Shown: positions 24,450-33,303, counted from the first letter of the stretch. The stretch is 34,195 bases of DNA from Pseudofulvimonas gallinarii (GCF_004343305.1 NZ_SMAF01000029.1:1-34195); one strand, 5' to 3'. A program made the numbers and translations. The notes: generated by a model from the letters alone, not told the origin.

Positions 24450-26780
24450 ATGAATAGCAACATTGACGGCGCGGCAGCGCAGCCGCGTTTTCTTGTGCGC
24501 CAATGGCAGCGCCTGATGGCGGTACCGCTGGGCCGCCTGCTGCGCTGGCTGTTGTGGGTGGTGTTGGTGTTGCTGATCCTCGCAGTCGGTGCCTTCACGC
24601 TCTACGTGCTGTTGCCGGCCTCGACCATCCCCGCCTACGAGCCCATCGACGAGTATGTCTATGCCGACCAGGGCTGGGGCACGCAGATGGATGCGCCACA
24701 GCGGCAGCTCTGGTACTACACGCCACAGGGCACCTCGCTGCCGCAGGGCGTGCTGACCACAGCGATGCGCTACGACTGGTTCGTGCACCTGGAGATGCCG
24801 TTCGGCACCGCGCGTTTCGCCGATCCCGAACACATGCGCCGCTACCGCTTCCTGGTCGATCCGGAATCGACGCCGGCGAATCCGGACCAGCTGCCGGTGG
24901 GGTTCACGCGCCACTTCAGTCCTGCCATCGGCGAATACGTCCTCGACATCACCTGCTCGGCCTGCCACACCGGCGAGTTGCATTATCCGCGTGCCGACGG
25001 CCGTCGTGTCGCACTGCGCATCGACGGTGGCCAGGCGATGCACGCCTTCACCGACATGCAGCGCGGTTCCTTCGCGCCGACGCTGGCGGCGTCACTGATC
25101 GCCACCTACTTCAACCCGCCGAAGTTCAATCGCTTCGCCCGCAAGGTGATCGGCGCGCGCTATCCGGCCGGCAAGTCCGCGCTCAAGGAGGCGCTGTGGA
25201 GCACGATCAAGGCTCTGCTGGAAACCGGCCAGAACAATCCGCTGCGCCACCTGTATCCGGTGCGCGAGGGCTTCGGTCGCACCGATGCGCTGGGACGCAT
25301 CGCCAACACCGCCTTCGGCGACCATCTGGTGCCCGGCAACTACCAGGTCGCCGACGCGCCGGTCAGCTACCCGTATCTGTGGAACATCTGGAAGTTCGAC
25401 TGGGTGCAGTACAACGGTTCGGTCAGCCAGCCGCTGGCGCGCAACGTCGGCGAGGCGATGGGTGTCGGCGCGGTACTGCGACTGACCGATACCTACGGCA
25501 ATCCGCTGCCGAAGGACCAGCGGCTTGACAGCTCGGTCATGGTGCCGAACCTGGTGCGCATCGAGCACGCGCTGCAGCACCTGAAGCCGCCGGCCTGGCC
25601 GGAGGACCTGTTTGGCGCGGTCGACCCGGCCAAGGTCGAGCAGGGTCGCGAACTGTTCGAAAGCCACTGCCGCCACTGCCACGGCCCGCACGTCGCGAGC
25701 GCGGCGCAGCAGCAGGCCGAGGCGCCGGGCAAGCCCGGACCGTGGGCGCAGTGGCGGATCGAGGTCATCGATGTCGACCACATCGGCACCGACGCGACCG
25801 CCGCGCGCGCGTTCATCGACCGCCGGTACGACCTGACCGCGGCCGGCCTGGACCGCGATGAAATCGCCGGCCTCCTGCGTCCGCTGCTGGTCCGGCAGCT
25901 GGCGCGCGATGCGCGTTACCGGCTGCGGGAAGTCATCGACGGCCGCCGCGCGCTGGGCATGGACGTCACGCTGCTGGAAGCGCTGCTGGAGGCCTACCCG
26001 GATCCGGATTCACAGCCACAGCCCTTCCTGCCGCGCGACAGCTTCGCCGCGATAGAACTGGCGCTTGCATCGCCGGCACCGACGCAGGCGCCGCCGTTGC
26101 CTTGGGAATGCGACCTTGACTGCCACACCGACTGGCTGGCCTGGGACGTCACCGGTGCCGAAGCGGACATCGAACGGCAGCTGGCGCGGCTGGAACCGGC
26201 CTCGCTGACCGAAGGCGAAGGCCTCAACCTGCTCGGCCTGCTGATCAAGAACCGCTACTACCGCGAGAACGGCATCGACTACACGCGACAGCAGTGCATC
26301 GAAGGCTTCGGCACGCTGGACCTGCCGCAGCAGATCGCCGGCTACAAGCCGCGTCCGCTGGCGGGCGTGTGGGCGACGCCGCCATTCCTGCACAACGGCT
26401 CGGTGCCCAGCCTCTACGAGATGCTGTTGCCGCCCGACCGGCGCAGCAAGCGCTTTTTCGTCGGGCGTCGCGACTACGACCCGCTGCATGTCGGCTATGT
26501 CACCGAGCCGGACGAGGATGGCACCGACGACGGCTTCTGGCTGGATACCACGGTCAAGGGCAACAGCAACGCCGGCCACGGTTTCAGCGCCGACGCGCAG
26601 ACCTGGGCGAATCACCGCGCCGACCCTCGGGCGAATCCGCTGCCGCCCGGCGTGATCGGCCCGGCGTTCAGCGATGAACAGCGCTGGGCGCTGGTGGAAT
26701 ACCTGAAGGTGCATCGTGATCCGGAGACGCCCGCCGACTTCCAGTCGCCCGACTGCGGCCTGCCGGGGGTTGCGCCATGA
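24450..26780 (+). CDS. Membrane-anchored di-haem cytochrome c, RoxA/MauG-like
   Basis: A 776-residue periplasmic haem protein with a membrane anchor at about 31-53 (no cleavable signal). Haem c sites: C169-SA-C172-H173 and C407-RH-C410-H411. A third, unusual CxxxCH (C554-DLD-C558-H559) is also present. The C-terminal WATPPFLHNGSVPSLYEML is the signature shared by RoxA rubber oxygenases and di-haem peroxidases of the MauG type. Length exceeds the usual RoxA (about 650-680), partly through the anchor. Possible reactions are peroxidase or dioxygenase; the substrate is unknown. Start: ATG 24450 with AAAGGGGA six bases upstream, preferred over the longer open frame. Its stop overlaps the patatin gene start (ATGA), so the two are translated together. 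Confidence 0.8.
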   Translation: MNSNIDGAAAQPRFLVRQWQRLMAVPLGRLLRWLLWVVLVLLILAVGAFTLYVLLPASTIPAYEPIDEYVYADQGWGTQMDAPQRQLWYYTPQGTSLPQGVLTTAMRYDWFVHLEMPFGTARFADPEHMRRYRFLVDPESTPANPDQLPVGFTRHFSPAIGEYVLDITCSACHTGELHYPRADGRRVALRIDGGQAMHAFTDMQRGSFAPTLAASLIATYFNPPKFNRFARKVIGARYPAGKSALKEALWSTIKALLETGQNNPLRHLYPVREGFGRTDALGRIANTAFGDHLVPGNYQVADAPVSYPYLWNIWKFDWVQYNGSVSQPLARNVGEAMGVGAVLRLTDTYGNPLPKDQRLDSSVMVPNLVRIEHALQHLKPPAWPEDLFGAVDPAKVEQGRELFESHCRHCHGPHVASAAQQQAEAPGKPGPWAQWRIEVIDVDHIGTDATAARAFIDRRYDLTAAGLDRDEIAGLLRPLLVRQLARDARYRLREVIDGRRALGMDVTLLEALLEAYPDPDSQPQPFLPRDSFAAIELALASPAPTQAPPLPWECDLDCHTDWLAWDVTGAEADIERQLARLEPASLTEGEGLNLLGLLIKNRYYRENGIDYTRQQCIEGFGTLDLPQQIAGYKPRPLAGVWATPPFLHNGSVPSLYEMLLPPDRRSKRFFVGRRDYDPLHVGYVTEPDEDGTDDGFWLDTTVKGNSNAGHGFSADAQTWANHRADPRANPLPPGVIGPAFSDEQRWALVEYLKVHRDPETPADFQSPDCGLPGVAP

Positions 26781-28861
26781 ACGCGCATGGATCGCAGGAC
26801 GCGACGTTCACGCGCGACCCCGGCCGCGTCCACGGCGACGAGCGCGAGTGGCTGCGTGCACGCCGTGCGGCTGCCGGCCTGCCACCCCCGGATGACGACG
26901 AGGTCGGCCTTGCCCTGTCCGGGGGCGGCATCCGCTCGGCGGTGTTCAACCTCGGCCTGCTGCAGTCGCTGGCCAGGGCCGACCTGCTGCGCCGCGTCGA
27001 TGTGCTGTCCTCGGTGTCGGGTGGCGGCTACATCGCCAACTGTTTCCACTGGCTGCGCCACGTGCTGCCAGCGGCCGGCGACGACGTTTTCAAGGCGTGC
27101 CTGGCCGACGGTTCCGGCAACGTCCTCGACTGGCTGCGCCTCAACGGCAAGTTCCTCATCGCGTTCCAGGGCTTCTCGATGTGGACGCTGGTCGCCTCGA
27201 TCCTGGCGGCGACGCTGTTGAACCTGCTGGTGCTGGGGCCACCGTTGCTGCTCCTGCTCTGGCTGCTCAGCCGCGACTGGTGGACCGCGGAATGGCCGGG
27301 CTGGCTGGCCTGGTCGGGCGAGGCGGCGCCGGCCGGTCACGACGGCTTCTGGCTGCTACTGCGTGCCGGCCTGTGGATGCTGGTGGCCTTTCCCTTGGTC
27401 GCGGTGGTTTTCGGGTTCATCGTCGGCAGCCTGCGCGCCCGTTCGCAGGGCATGGTCCGGACCCTGCGCCTGTTCATGGGCAAGCTGCTGATGCTGTCCG
27501 TCGGACTGATCGGACTCGGACTGATTCCGCTCGCGGCGCGCTCGGGCGATGCCGCGCTCGCCGGTGCCTCCAGCGACTGGATGCGCCAGGCCGGCATCCA
27601 TCTCGACTATGCCGCCGCGCTGGCCCTGGGTGCCGTGCTGCTGCTGGTCGGGCAGGCACGGGCGCGCGCCGGTCGCGAGGGCCTCGCGATGCTGGGCCTG
27701 GCGTTGCTGGTGTACGGGGTGATCCTGCTCGGCTACTACCTCGCGGTGGAACTCGACGTCGTCACCAGCACCGCCTTCGCGGTCTGTTTCGGACTCTCGC
27801 TGCTGTTCGCCTTCACCTGCGACGTCAACCGCGTGTCGATGTTCGCCTACTACCGTTCGCGCCTGCTCGGCGCTTTCATGCCGCGCGTCGAAGGCGGCAT
27901 CCCGGAGCCGCGACCGGAGTTCCACCTGCATCGGCTGCGCCCCGAACATGGCGCGCCGTTGCCGGTCATCAACACCTGCCTGAACACCTGCAGCTCCAGC
28001 GATCCCAAGCGACAGGCACGCGCCGGCGAAAGCTTCTTCCTGACACCGCTGTGGCTGGGGTCGACGGCGACCGGATTCCGGCGCAGCGACGACTACGGCG
28101 GCGATGCCGGCACCATGGCCAGCGCGATGACCATTTCCGCCGCGGCGATCGATCCGGATACGCATGCGACCCGCGGCCGCGCGGTCAGCTTCCTGATGGC
28201 GCTGCTCAACGTGCGGCTGGGTTTCTGGGGCCTGAACCCCGATCGCACGCCGGCGCGCTGGGTGCCGCGCCTGTTGTGGTGGCAACTGCTGGGCCGCGAG
28301 ATGCTTGGCATCGGCCTGTCCGAATCGCACCGGCACATCCATCTCAGCGACGGCGGCCATTTCGAGAACCTGGGGCTCTACGAGCTGATCCGCCGTCGCC
28401 TGCGCTACATCGTCGTCAGCGATGCCGGCGCCGATCCGGACCTGGATTTCAGTGATCTTGGCCGCGCCATTGAACGCGTGCGCGTCGATTTCGGCGCCGA
28501 GATCGAACTGGCGGTCGATGGCCTCGCGCGCGAGCGCGAGCGCGGCGCCGCGCAGCGGCCCTGGCGCCTTGGCCGCATCCGCTACGCCGACGGCAGCACC
28601 GGGCAGATCCTCTACCTGCGGCCGATGATGTGCGAAGGACTCAGCGCCGACATCTACACCTACTGGCGCGGCCACCCGCTGTTTCCGGACGAACCGACCT
28701 CGAACCAGTTTTTCGGCGAGGCGCAGTTCGAGGCCTATCGCGCCCTGGGCTGGGAGATCGCCAGCCGGCTGACCGGCAGCGATGGCTGCGCATCGGTGGC
28801 CGAATGGTTCCAGCGCCTGGCCGACCAGGAAGCGCCGGTACCCGAGGCGGTGGCGTCATGA
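26777..28861 (+). CDS. Patatin-like phospholipase with internal membrane region
   Basis: A 694-residue lipase-like protein. The oxyanion loop S48-GGG-I-R53 and the nucleophile elbow SSVSGGGY (Ser 81; the first Gly of GxSxG is Ser) form the N-terminal half. The catalytic Asp is D525 in SDGGHFENLGLYEL, the DGG motif of the Ser-Asp dyad. Between them are about six hydrophobic helices, at about 135-165, 180-225, 232-255, 272-295 and 300-350, so the active site would sit at the membrane surface. Hydrolysis of membrane lipids or acyl esters is likely. Its ATG overlaps the cytochrome c stop, implying a shared pathway with that protein. Start fits: a normal RBS is lacking, as expected for coupled translation. 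Confidence 0.87.
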   Translation: MNAHGSQDATFTRDPGRVHGDEREWLRARRAAAGLPPPDDDEVGLALSGGGIRSAVFNLGLLQSLARADLLRRVDVLSSVSGGGYIANCFHWLRHVLPAAGDDVFKACLADGSGNVLDWLRLNGKFLIAFQGFSMWTLVASILAATLLNLLVLGPPLLLLLWLLSRDWWTAEWPGWLAWSGEAAPAGHDGFWLLLRAGLWMLVAFPLVAVVFGFIVGSLRARSQGMVRTLRLFMGKLLMLSVGLIGLGLIPLAARSGDAALAGASSDWMRQAGIHLDYAAALALGAVLLLVGQARARAGREGLAMLGLALLVYGVILLGYYLAVELDVVTSTAFAVCFGLSLLFAFTCDVNRVSMFAYYRSRLLGAFMPRVEGGIPEPRPEFHLHRLRPEHGAPLPVINTCLNTCSSSDPKRQARAGESFFLTPLWLGSTATGFRRSDDYGGDAGTMASAMTISAAAIDPDTHATRGRAVSFLMALLNVRLGFWGLNPDRTPARWVPRLLWWQLLGREMLGIGLSESHRHIHLSDGGHFENLGLYELIRRRLRYIVVSDAGADPDLDFSDLGRAIERVRVDFGAEIELAVDGLARERERGAAQRPWRLGRIRYADGSTGQILYLRPMMCEGLSADIYTYWRGHPLFPDEPTSNQFFGEAQFEAYRALGWEIASRLTGSDGCASVAEWFQRLADQEAPVPEAVAS

Positions 28862-28943
28862 CCCGTACCTGCATCGGCGTGCGGAGCCGGCATTACACTT
28901 CCACCGGCGACCGCGGGTCGCGCTGAGGGGACGCGAGGCGAGG

Positions 28944-30611
28944 ATGGGCCGATCGCAGGGAATGTTGCGGCTGGGCATGGCATGCCTGCTGCTGGTGCTG
29001 GCATCGCGGGTCTGGGCGCAACCCGTGGTCGAAGTGACGCCGGATTTCGACCGCCTGGACCTGACCCCGCATCTGGAAATCCTCGAGGATGTCGAAGGCG
29101 AACTGGACTTCGACGCCGCACGCAGGGCGACCGGCTACGCGCCGGTGCCCGCCGCCGGTCCCAACTTCGGCTTCTCCACGTCGGTGTGGTGGGTGCGTTT
29201 CGCCGTGCACAACACGGGCAGCGAACCGGCGGTGCTGCTGCTGCGCCAGGACTATCCGCTGATCGACCACCTGGACCTGTGGCTGCCAGATGGACGTGGT
29301 GGCACGCGCCACCTGCATACCGGCGACCGCAAGCCTTTCGCCAGCCGCGATATCGACCTGCGCAACTTCGTGTCGCAGCTGGTCGTGCCGGCGGGCGAGA
29401 CCGTGCCGGTCCTGCTGCGCTACGCCACCGGCGGCAGCATGGACATCAGCCTCAAGCTGTTCGCGCCCGTGCCGCTGCTGGAACAGGTCGGCGTCGAGCA
29501 GCTCGCCTACGGCATCTACTACGGCGGCTTCATCGCCCTGATCTTCTACAACCTCATCATTTTCGTGGCCGTGCGCGACCGGGTGTTCTTCTGGTACCTG
29601 CTGTACGCGGTGGTGTTCGGCCTGCATTTCGGCGTCCACAACGGTTTCAGCTACCAGTTCCTGTGGCCGAACAGCCCGGCCTGGGCGAACCAGAGCCTGG
29701 TCGTGCTGCTGGGACTGTCGCTGATCTTCGCGTTGCAGTTCACACGCGGCTTCCTCGACGCCCAGCGCATGCTGCCGCGCTGCGACCGCATCGCACAGAT
29801 CCTGCAGGCAATGGCCGGGCTGATCGTGCTGGGCTCATTCGTGCTGCCGTACGGCACCGTGGTGGTGCCGATCGCCCACGTCACCATCCTGGTCACCGCC
29901 CTGATCCTGTTCATGGGCACGCGTTCACTGCTCGCGGGCTACCGTCCGGCGCGCTACTTCATGCTGGCGTGGATCGCCATGCTGCTGACCGTGTTCGCCT
30001 ACATGCTGAAGGCGTTCGGCATCCTGCCCAACAACGTGCTCACCCAGAACGGCTTCCAGATCGGTTCCCTGCTGGAAATGACACTGCTGTCGGTGGCGCT
30101 CTCCGCGCGCGTGCGCGACCTGCAGAAATACAGCTTCACCGATCCACTGACCGGGTTGCTCAACCGCCGCTCCTTCGACCAGCACCTGGAACTGGAATTC
30201 CTTCGCGGCCGCCAGGGCGGGCCGGTGTCACTGCTGGTCATCGACATCGACCACTTCAAGCGCTTCAACGACAGCCATGGCCACGCCGCCGGCGACAAGG
30301 CCATCCGCCTGGTGGCGCGCCACCTGGACCGCAACCTGCGTCCCGGTGATGCCGTTTATCGCTACGGCGGTGAGGAATTCGCGGCGATCCTGCCCGGCGC
30401 CGACCTCGATCAGGCCCGGGACGTTGCCCAGCGCCTGCTGGGACCCGTCGACAGTGGCGGCATCACCGACGACCCGATAACCCTCAGCATCGGCGTGGCC
30501 TGCAGTGATGGTCTGCCGGAACCGGTGGCGGCGCGCCTGTTCGAACTGGCCGACCAGGCCCTGTACCAGGCGAAGACCGAAGGTCGTCACCGCGCCGTCG
30601 CGGCGACCTGA
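28944..30611 (+). CDS. 7TMR-DISM sensor diguanylate cyclase (GGDEF)
   Basis: A 555-residue inner-membrane enzyme making cyclic di-GMP. A signal peptide (about 1-26, ending at ASRVWAQP), a periplasmic 7TMR-DISM ligand-binding domain (about 28-175), seven membrane helices (about 185-385) and a C-terminal GGDEF domain (about 395-550) are seen. The active site is GGEEF at 475-479 (intact) with an inhibitory site RPGD at 466-469, exactly five residues earlier. LTGLLNRRSFDQ and LVIDIDHFKRFNDSHGH are the typical substrate-binding parts. No EAL domain. Start: ATG 28944 (after GAGG) or ATG 28962. A -10-like TACACT precedes it, so it may be transcribed separately from the patatin gene. Confidence 0.93.
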   Translation: MGRSQGMLRLGMACLLLVLASRVWAQPVVEVTPDFDRLDLTPHLEILEDVEGELDFDAARRATGYAPVPAAGPNFGFSTSVWWVRFAVHNTGSEPAVLLLRQDYPLIDHLDLWLPDGRGGTRHLHTGDRKPFASRDIDLRNFVSQLVVPAGETVPVLLRYATGGSMDISLKLFAPVPLLEQVGVEQLAYGIYYGGFIALIFYNLIIFVAVRDRVFFWYLLYAVVFGLHFGVHNGFSYQFLWPNSPAWANQSLVVLLGLSLIFALQFTRGFLDAQRMLPRCDRIAQILQAMAGLIVLGSFVLPYGTVVVPIAHVTILVTALILFMGTRSLLAGYRPARYFMLAWIAMLLTVFAYMLKAFGILPNNVLTQNGFQIGSLLEMTLLSVALSARVRDLQKYSFTDPLTGLLNRRSFDQHLELEFLRGRQGGPVSLLVIDIDHFKRFNDSHGHAAGDKAIRLVARHLDRNLRPGDAVYRYGGEEFAAILPGADLDQARDVAQRLLGPVDSGGITDDPITLSIGVACSDGLPEPVAARLFELADQALYQAKTEGRHRAVAAT

Positions 30612-30659
30612 GTATTCCCGGCGACCGTCGTGGCAACGCGCGGCGGGTGACTTGTGGGC

Positions 30660-31022
30660 TCAGCTCCGTCCGAGCAACACCAGCGTCAATGCGATCGCGG
30701 CCGGCAATGCCTGGACGTACAGAATGCGGCGACTGACGGTGAGCGCGCCGAACACGCCGGCGACGATCACGCAGCCCAGGAAGAACAGCACGATGTGGCG
30801 GCCGGCATCGCCGAGGTAGAGGCCCCAGGCCAGTCCGGCGGCGAGGAAGCCGTTGTAGAGGCCCTGGTTGGCAGCCAGGGTCTTGCTGATGGCGGCCGAC
30901 TCGCGCGTCAGCCGGAAGGTGCGCAGGCCCAGCGGCTTGTCCCAGAAGAACATTTCCAGCACCAGGAAGTACAGGTGAAGCAGGGCGACCAGCACGATGA
31001 CGGCGGTGGCGGCGAGGGTCAT
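30660..31022 (-). CDS. DUF1304 family membrane protein
   Basis: A 120-residue protein with four predicted membrane helices (about 5-25, 48-68, 72-92 and 98-118). The conserved phrases of DUF1304 proteins are visible: FLVLEMFFWDKPLGLRTF, NQGLYNGFLAAGLAWG and FGALTVSRRILYVQALPA. Function is not known; the family has been linked only loosely to membrane stress. Start ATG at 31022 is preferred over the in-frame codon further upstream because the hydrophobic N-terminus MTLAATAVIVLVALLHLYF matches the family. It converges with the diguanylate cyclase gene, 48 bases away, and precedes nothing else on the minus strand in its direction. Confidence 0.9.
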   Translation of the reverse strand: MTLAATAVIVLVALLHLYFLVLEMFFWDKPLGLRTFRLTRESAAISKTLAANQGLYNGFLAAGLAWGLYLGDAGRHIVLFFLGCVIVAGVFGALTVSRRILYVQALPAAIALTLVLLGRS

Positions 31023-31091
31023 GGGCGTGCCTTCGGCAGTTGACGGGGCGTGGGTCCAGCATAGCGGCAACGCGATGCCGTTTTCGCGATG

Positions 31092-32084
31092 TCAGCGCGC
31101 GCTGCCGGACTTCAAGGCCGGTCCGATGATCTCGATGCGATCGGTCCAGAGGTAACCGTCGAACGTCGCGGGAACGTCGCCCAGGGACGCCGGCGAATCC
31201 AGTCCCCTGGTGCGCGGCCGCGTCAGCGCGGTCGAGCCGGTGAGGATGAGCTCGCTGCCGGCCGCCTTGAATCGCTGTTGCAGGCGGTTGGGCCAGCCCC
31301 ACATCCAGGCCGCGACATTGACCGGAATGGCGACCAGCGTGTTCCCGCACGCTTCCGGCATCACGCCGGTCCATGCCATCAGCAGATACCGCTTCACGCA
31401 ACGCTCGACGCCAGGCCGCGTGAAACCGCGCAGCCCTTCAATGCGTCCGGTCGCGCGAACCACCGGTTCCTCACCGCCGTATACGCCCCAGACGCGCGCG
31501 CGCCAGGACGGTCGCTCGGCCAGCATGACGGCAAGCCGGTCGCCCTCGCCGGCATCACGGCTCTTGAAGTTGATGAGGAAACGCCCTTCCGGAAAGGCCT
31601 CGAAGACCTCGGCCAGGCTGGGGATCTGGCCGATGCCCTGGCCGCGCAGGGGAAAGCTGCGTCCGCCATCGGCGCTGTAACCATGGCCGATGTCCAGCGC
31701 CTTCAGCCTTGCCAGGTCGTGGTCACGGGTTCGGCCCGTGCCATTGGTGCGGCAGTCCAGCGTCCAGTCGTGGAACACGGCGAAGTGGCCGTCGGTGGTC
31801 GGATGCACGTCGAGTTCGACGACATCCGCGCCGGCATCGAAGGCGGCCTGCATGGAACGGATCGTGTTCTCGATGTAGTCGTGTCGCGGCGGTTCGATCA
31901 GGTCTGCCGTGCAGGTATCGCGGTCGACGTCCTGCCTGCTGTGGGTCTGGTGCACGCCGAGATGCGCGATCAGGCGTGGCCGGCCATCGCCGGCCGGTGC
32001 GAGCCAGGCCGCGTTCACGAGGTAGACCGTCAGCAGCGCGGCAAGCAGCGCAAGGGCGATGCCGCGTTTCCGGTGGCGCTTCAT
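31092..32084 (-). CDS. Glycerophosphodiester phosphodiesterase (GDPD) family protein
   Basis: A 330-residue protein with an N-terminal membrane or signal helix (about 8-26) and a GDPD TIM-barrel. GDPD enzymes cleave glycerophosphodiesters to an alcohol and glycerol 3-phosphate. Metal and catalytic residues: the first box is IAH41-L-G (usually HRG), then E72-N-T, E90-LD92-V, and H105-D106 in FHDWTLDCRTNGTG. Gly-Tyr-Ser, SLAEVFEAFPEG and INFKSRD follow in their normal places, and the helix-rich C-terminus DSPASLGDVPATFDGYLWTDRIE ends the barrel. The HRG to HLG change removes the usual Arg that contacts the phosphate. The membrane helix suggests action outside the cytoplasm. Transcribed alone on the minus strand. 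Confidence 0.88.
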   Translation of the reverse strand: MKRHRKRGIALALLAALLTVYLVNAAWLAPAGDGRPRLIAHLGVHQTHSRQDVDRDTCTADLIEPPRHDYIENTIRSMQAAFDAGADVVELDVHPTTDGHFAVFHDWTLDCRTNGTGRTRDHDLARLKALDIGHGYSADGGRSFPLRGQGIGQIPSLAEVFEAFPEGRFLINFKSRDAGEGDRLAVMLAERPSWRARVWGVYGGEEPVVRATGRIEGLRGFTRPGVERCVKRYLLMAWTGVMPEACGNTLVAIPVNVAAWMWGWPNRLQQRFKAAGSELILTGSTALTRPRTRGLDSPASLGDVPATFDGYLWTDRIEIIGPALKSGSAR

Positions 32085-32629
32085 CTGGCAATGCTCAGGG
32101 ACGGGGTTGTCGTTTCACGGCAGGGGATGGCTGCGGGCCTGGCCATGCGCGATGTCGCGGCGGCGGGCGGACAATCCGGTCCCGGCGGTCGGCACGCGGA
32201 GCATGTGCGGCGCGACGCGGTGACAAGCGCATTGGAGCGTGGATCCCGGCAGAACGCGGCACGGCAAAGAAAGGGTATCCGGATTCTGATGTGGGAAGTC
32301 GGCCTGATGACTGCAGGTCACGATGGCGGGCAGTTGTTGGATCCGTGAGCCGGACGGCAGGGGCGATCTCAGGAGATTCTGTGGGTTCGCGGCCAGCGGT
32401 GGCGACCAATTCGCCAATACGATGACATGCGTCACGTTTCGAGGCGTAGGATCGCTGCTGCACCAAACGGTGTGCATGGGACGAGTAGACTGCCGGCAAG
32501 GAGGCGACGCGCGCACCGATCTCTTCCGGCGACGGACGCTCGGCAGTGCACTACGAAACTCGATGTATGCGCGTCGGCGGCAAGGCAAAAAAATGATGAG
32601 CCCTTCATTCAGGCTCAGTTGTAAGCCCA
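32085..32629. other. Intergenic region left of the XRE pseudogene
   Basis: 545 bases with no gene that I recognise. Possible frames on both strands are short, arginine-rich and lack ribosome sites. It holds the promoter region of the minus-strand GDPD gene near its left end, a TGCAC/GTGCA stem near 32460 and, at its right end, a minus-strand terminator-like hairpin. Base composition falls towards the right, where the accessory region begins. Confidence 0.5.
32587..32617 (-). terminator. Rho-independent terminator-like hairpin (leftward)
   Basis: Read on the minus strand, TGAGCC pairs with GGCTCA (6 bp) over a nine-base loop and is followed after three bases by seven T residues (complement of A 32587-32593). 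No minus-strand gene that would need it is seen between here and the window end. Confidence 0.6.
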
Positions 32630-32956
32630 ATGGTCGTCAAGCCGCCACCCCAGCCGTATTCTCGCGACGCTTGAAAGAGGCGTCGTTTTTTTTGCGGGCA
32701 GGCTTGTCGCAGCGGCGACTTGGGGTGGCCGCCGGGGCTCGACCCGGGCGTGGCCAGTGCCCGGATCAACCGATATGAAACCGGGCTGCATGAACCGGGG
32801 CATCAGATGGAGAGGCTGGTGGCTCAGACGCTCAAGGTTCCCCATCCTTACTTCCACTGCGAGGACGACCAGCTTGCGTGGCTGATCCTGCGGTTCGATG
32901 CAATGTCGAACCGACAGCGCAGTGAGTTGCTGAAACAGCTTGGCTCCGATATCTAG
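32630..32956 (+). pseudogene. XRE-family helix-turn-helix regulator, frameshifted
   Basis: Three frame segments form one XRE-type DNA-binding protein. MVVKPPPQPYS comes from frame 32630, SRRLKEA...LRAGLSQRRLGVAAG from the frame at +2, and LDPGVASARINRYETGLHEPGHQ through FDAMSNRQRSELLKQLGSDI again from the first frame, stopping at 32954-32956. Homologues in this order read these segments without a break. The two shifts (two extra bases near 32666, one extra G near 32735) cancel, so the C-terminal half stays in frame. The region between the shifts contains an intrinsic terminator. Either the gene is inactivated or the two indels are sequence errors. A short remaining frame from TTG 32720 would lack half the DNA-binding helices. 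Confidence 0.6.
32665..32693 (+). terminator. Rho-independent terminator inside the XRE pseudogene
   Basis: CGACGC (32665-32670) pairs with GCGTCG (32680-32685) over a nine-base loop, and eight T residues follow directly (32686-32693). It is a textbook intrinsic terminator on the plus strand but stands 35-60 bases downstream of the start codon of the XRE gene. It is where the frame is first broken. Confidence 0.75.
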
Positions 32957-33303
32957 CCCGCATTTCCTGCACGTTACTGCTGCGGCTACCGATGCACTCG
33001 CCGTAGCGTGGCGTGCTCCTTCGAATCGGGTCGGTATCGTGTTGATTACGCCCTTGCTGTCTCTTAGTCCGCGTGCTGCATCACGCCATAGTCTCGACGC
33101 CCTCGTGCCGGACGGCTGCGAGAAATGCCGGCCTGCTTATCCCGATCCGACTGCCTTGGCGTGTTTGGCAGCTTTGGTTGGCGTAGCGGTCAATGGTTCG
33201 CAGAAACCGTCTGTTTCAAACGCTGGTTCCGTGTGTCCGCCAAGCATGCTGGCCCGTGGGCGTACCATGTGCTTGCATGTGCAGGTACATCGCGGAGACT
33301 GAA
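32957..33303 (+). other. Region between XRE pseudogene and secreted-protein gene
   Basis: 347 bases of lower GC than the rest of the window. The only frames are weak. One of 60 codons (33125-33307) overlaps the next gene by ATGA and is tryptophan-rich, but has no good ribosome site and no recognisable family, so I do not call it. No terminator or tRNA is seen. Confidence 0.4.
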
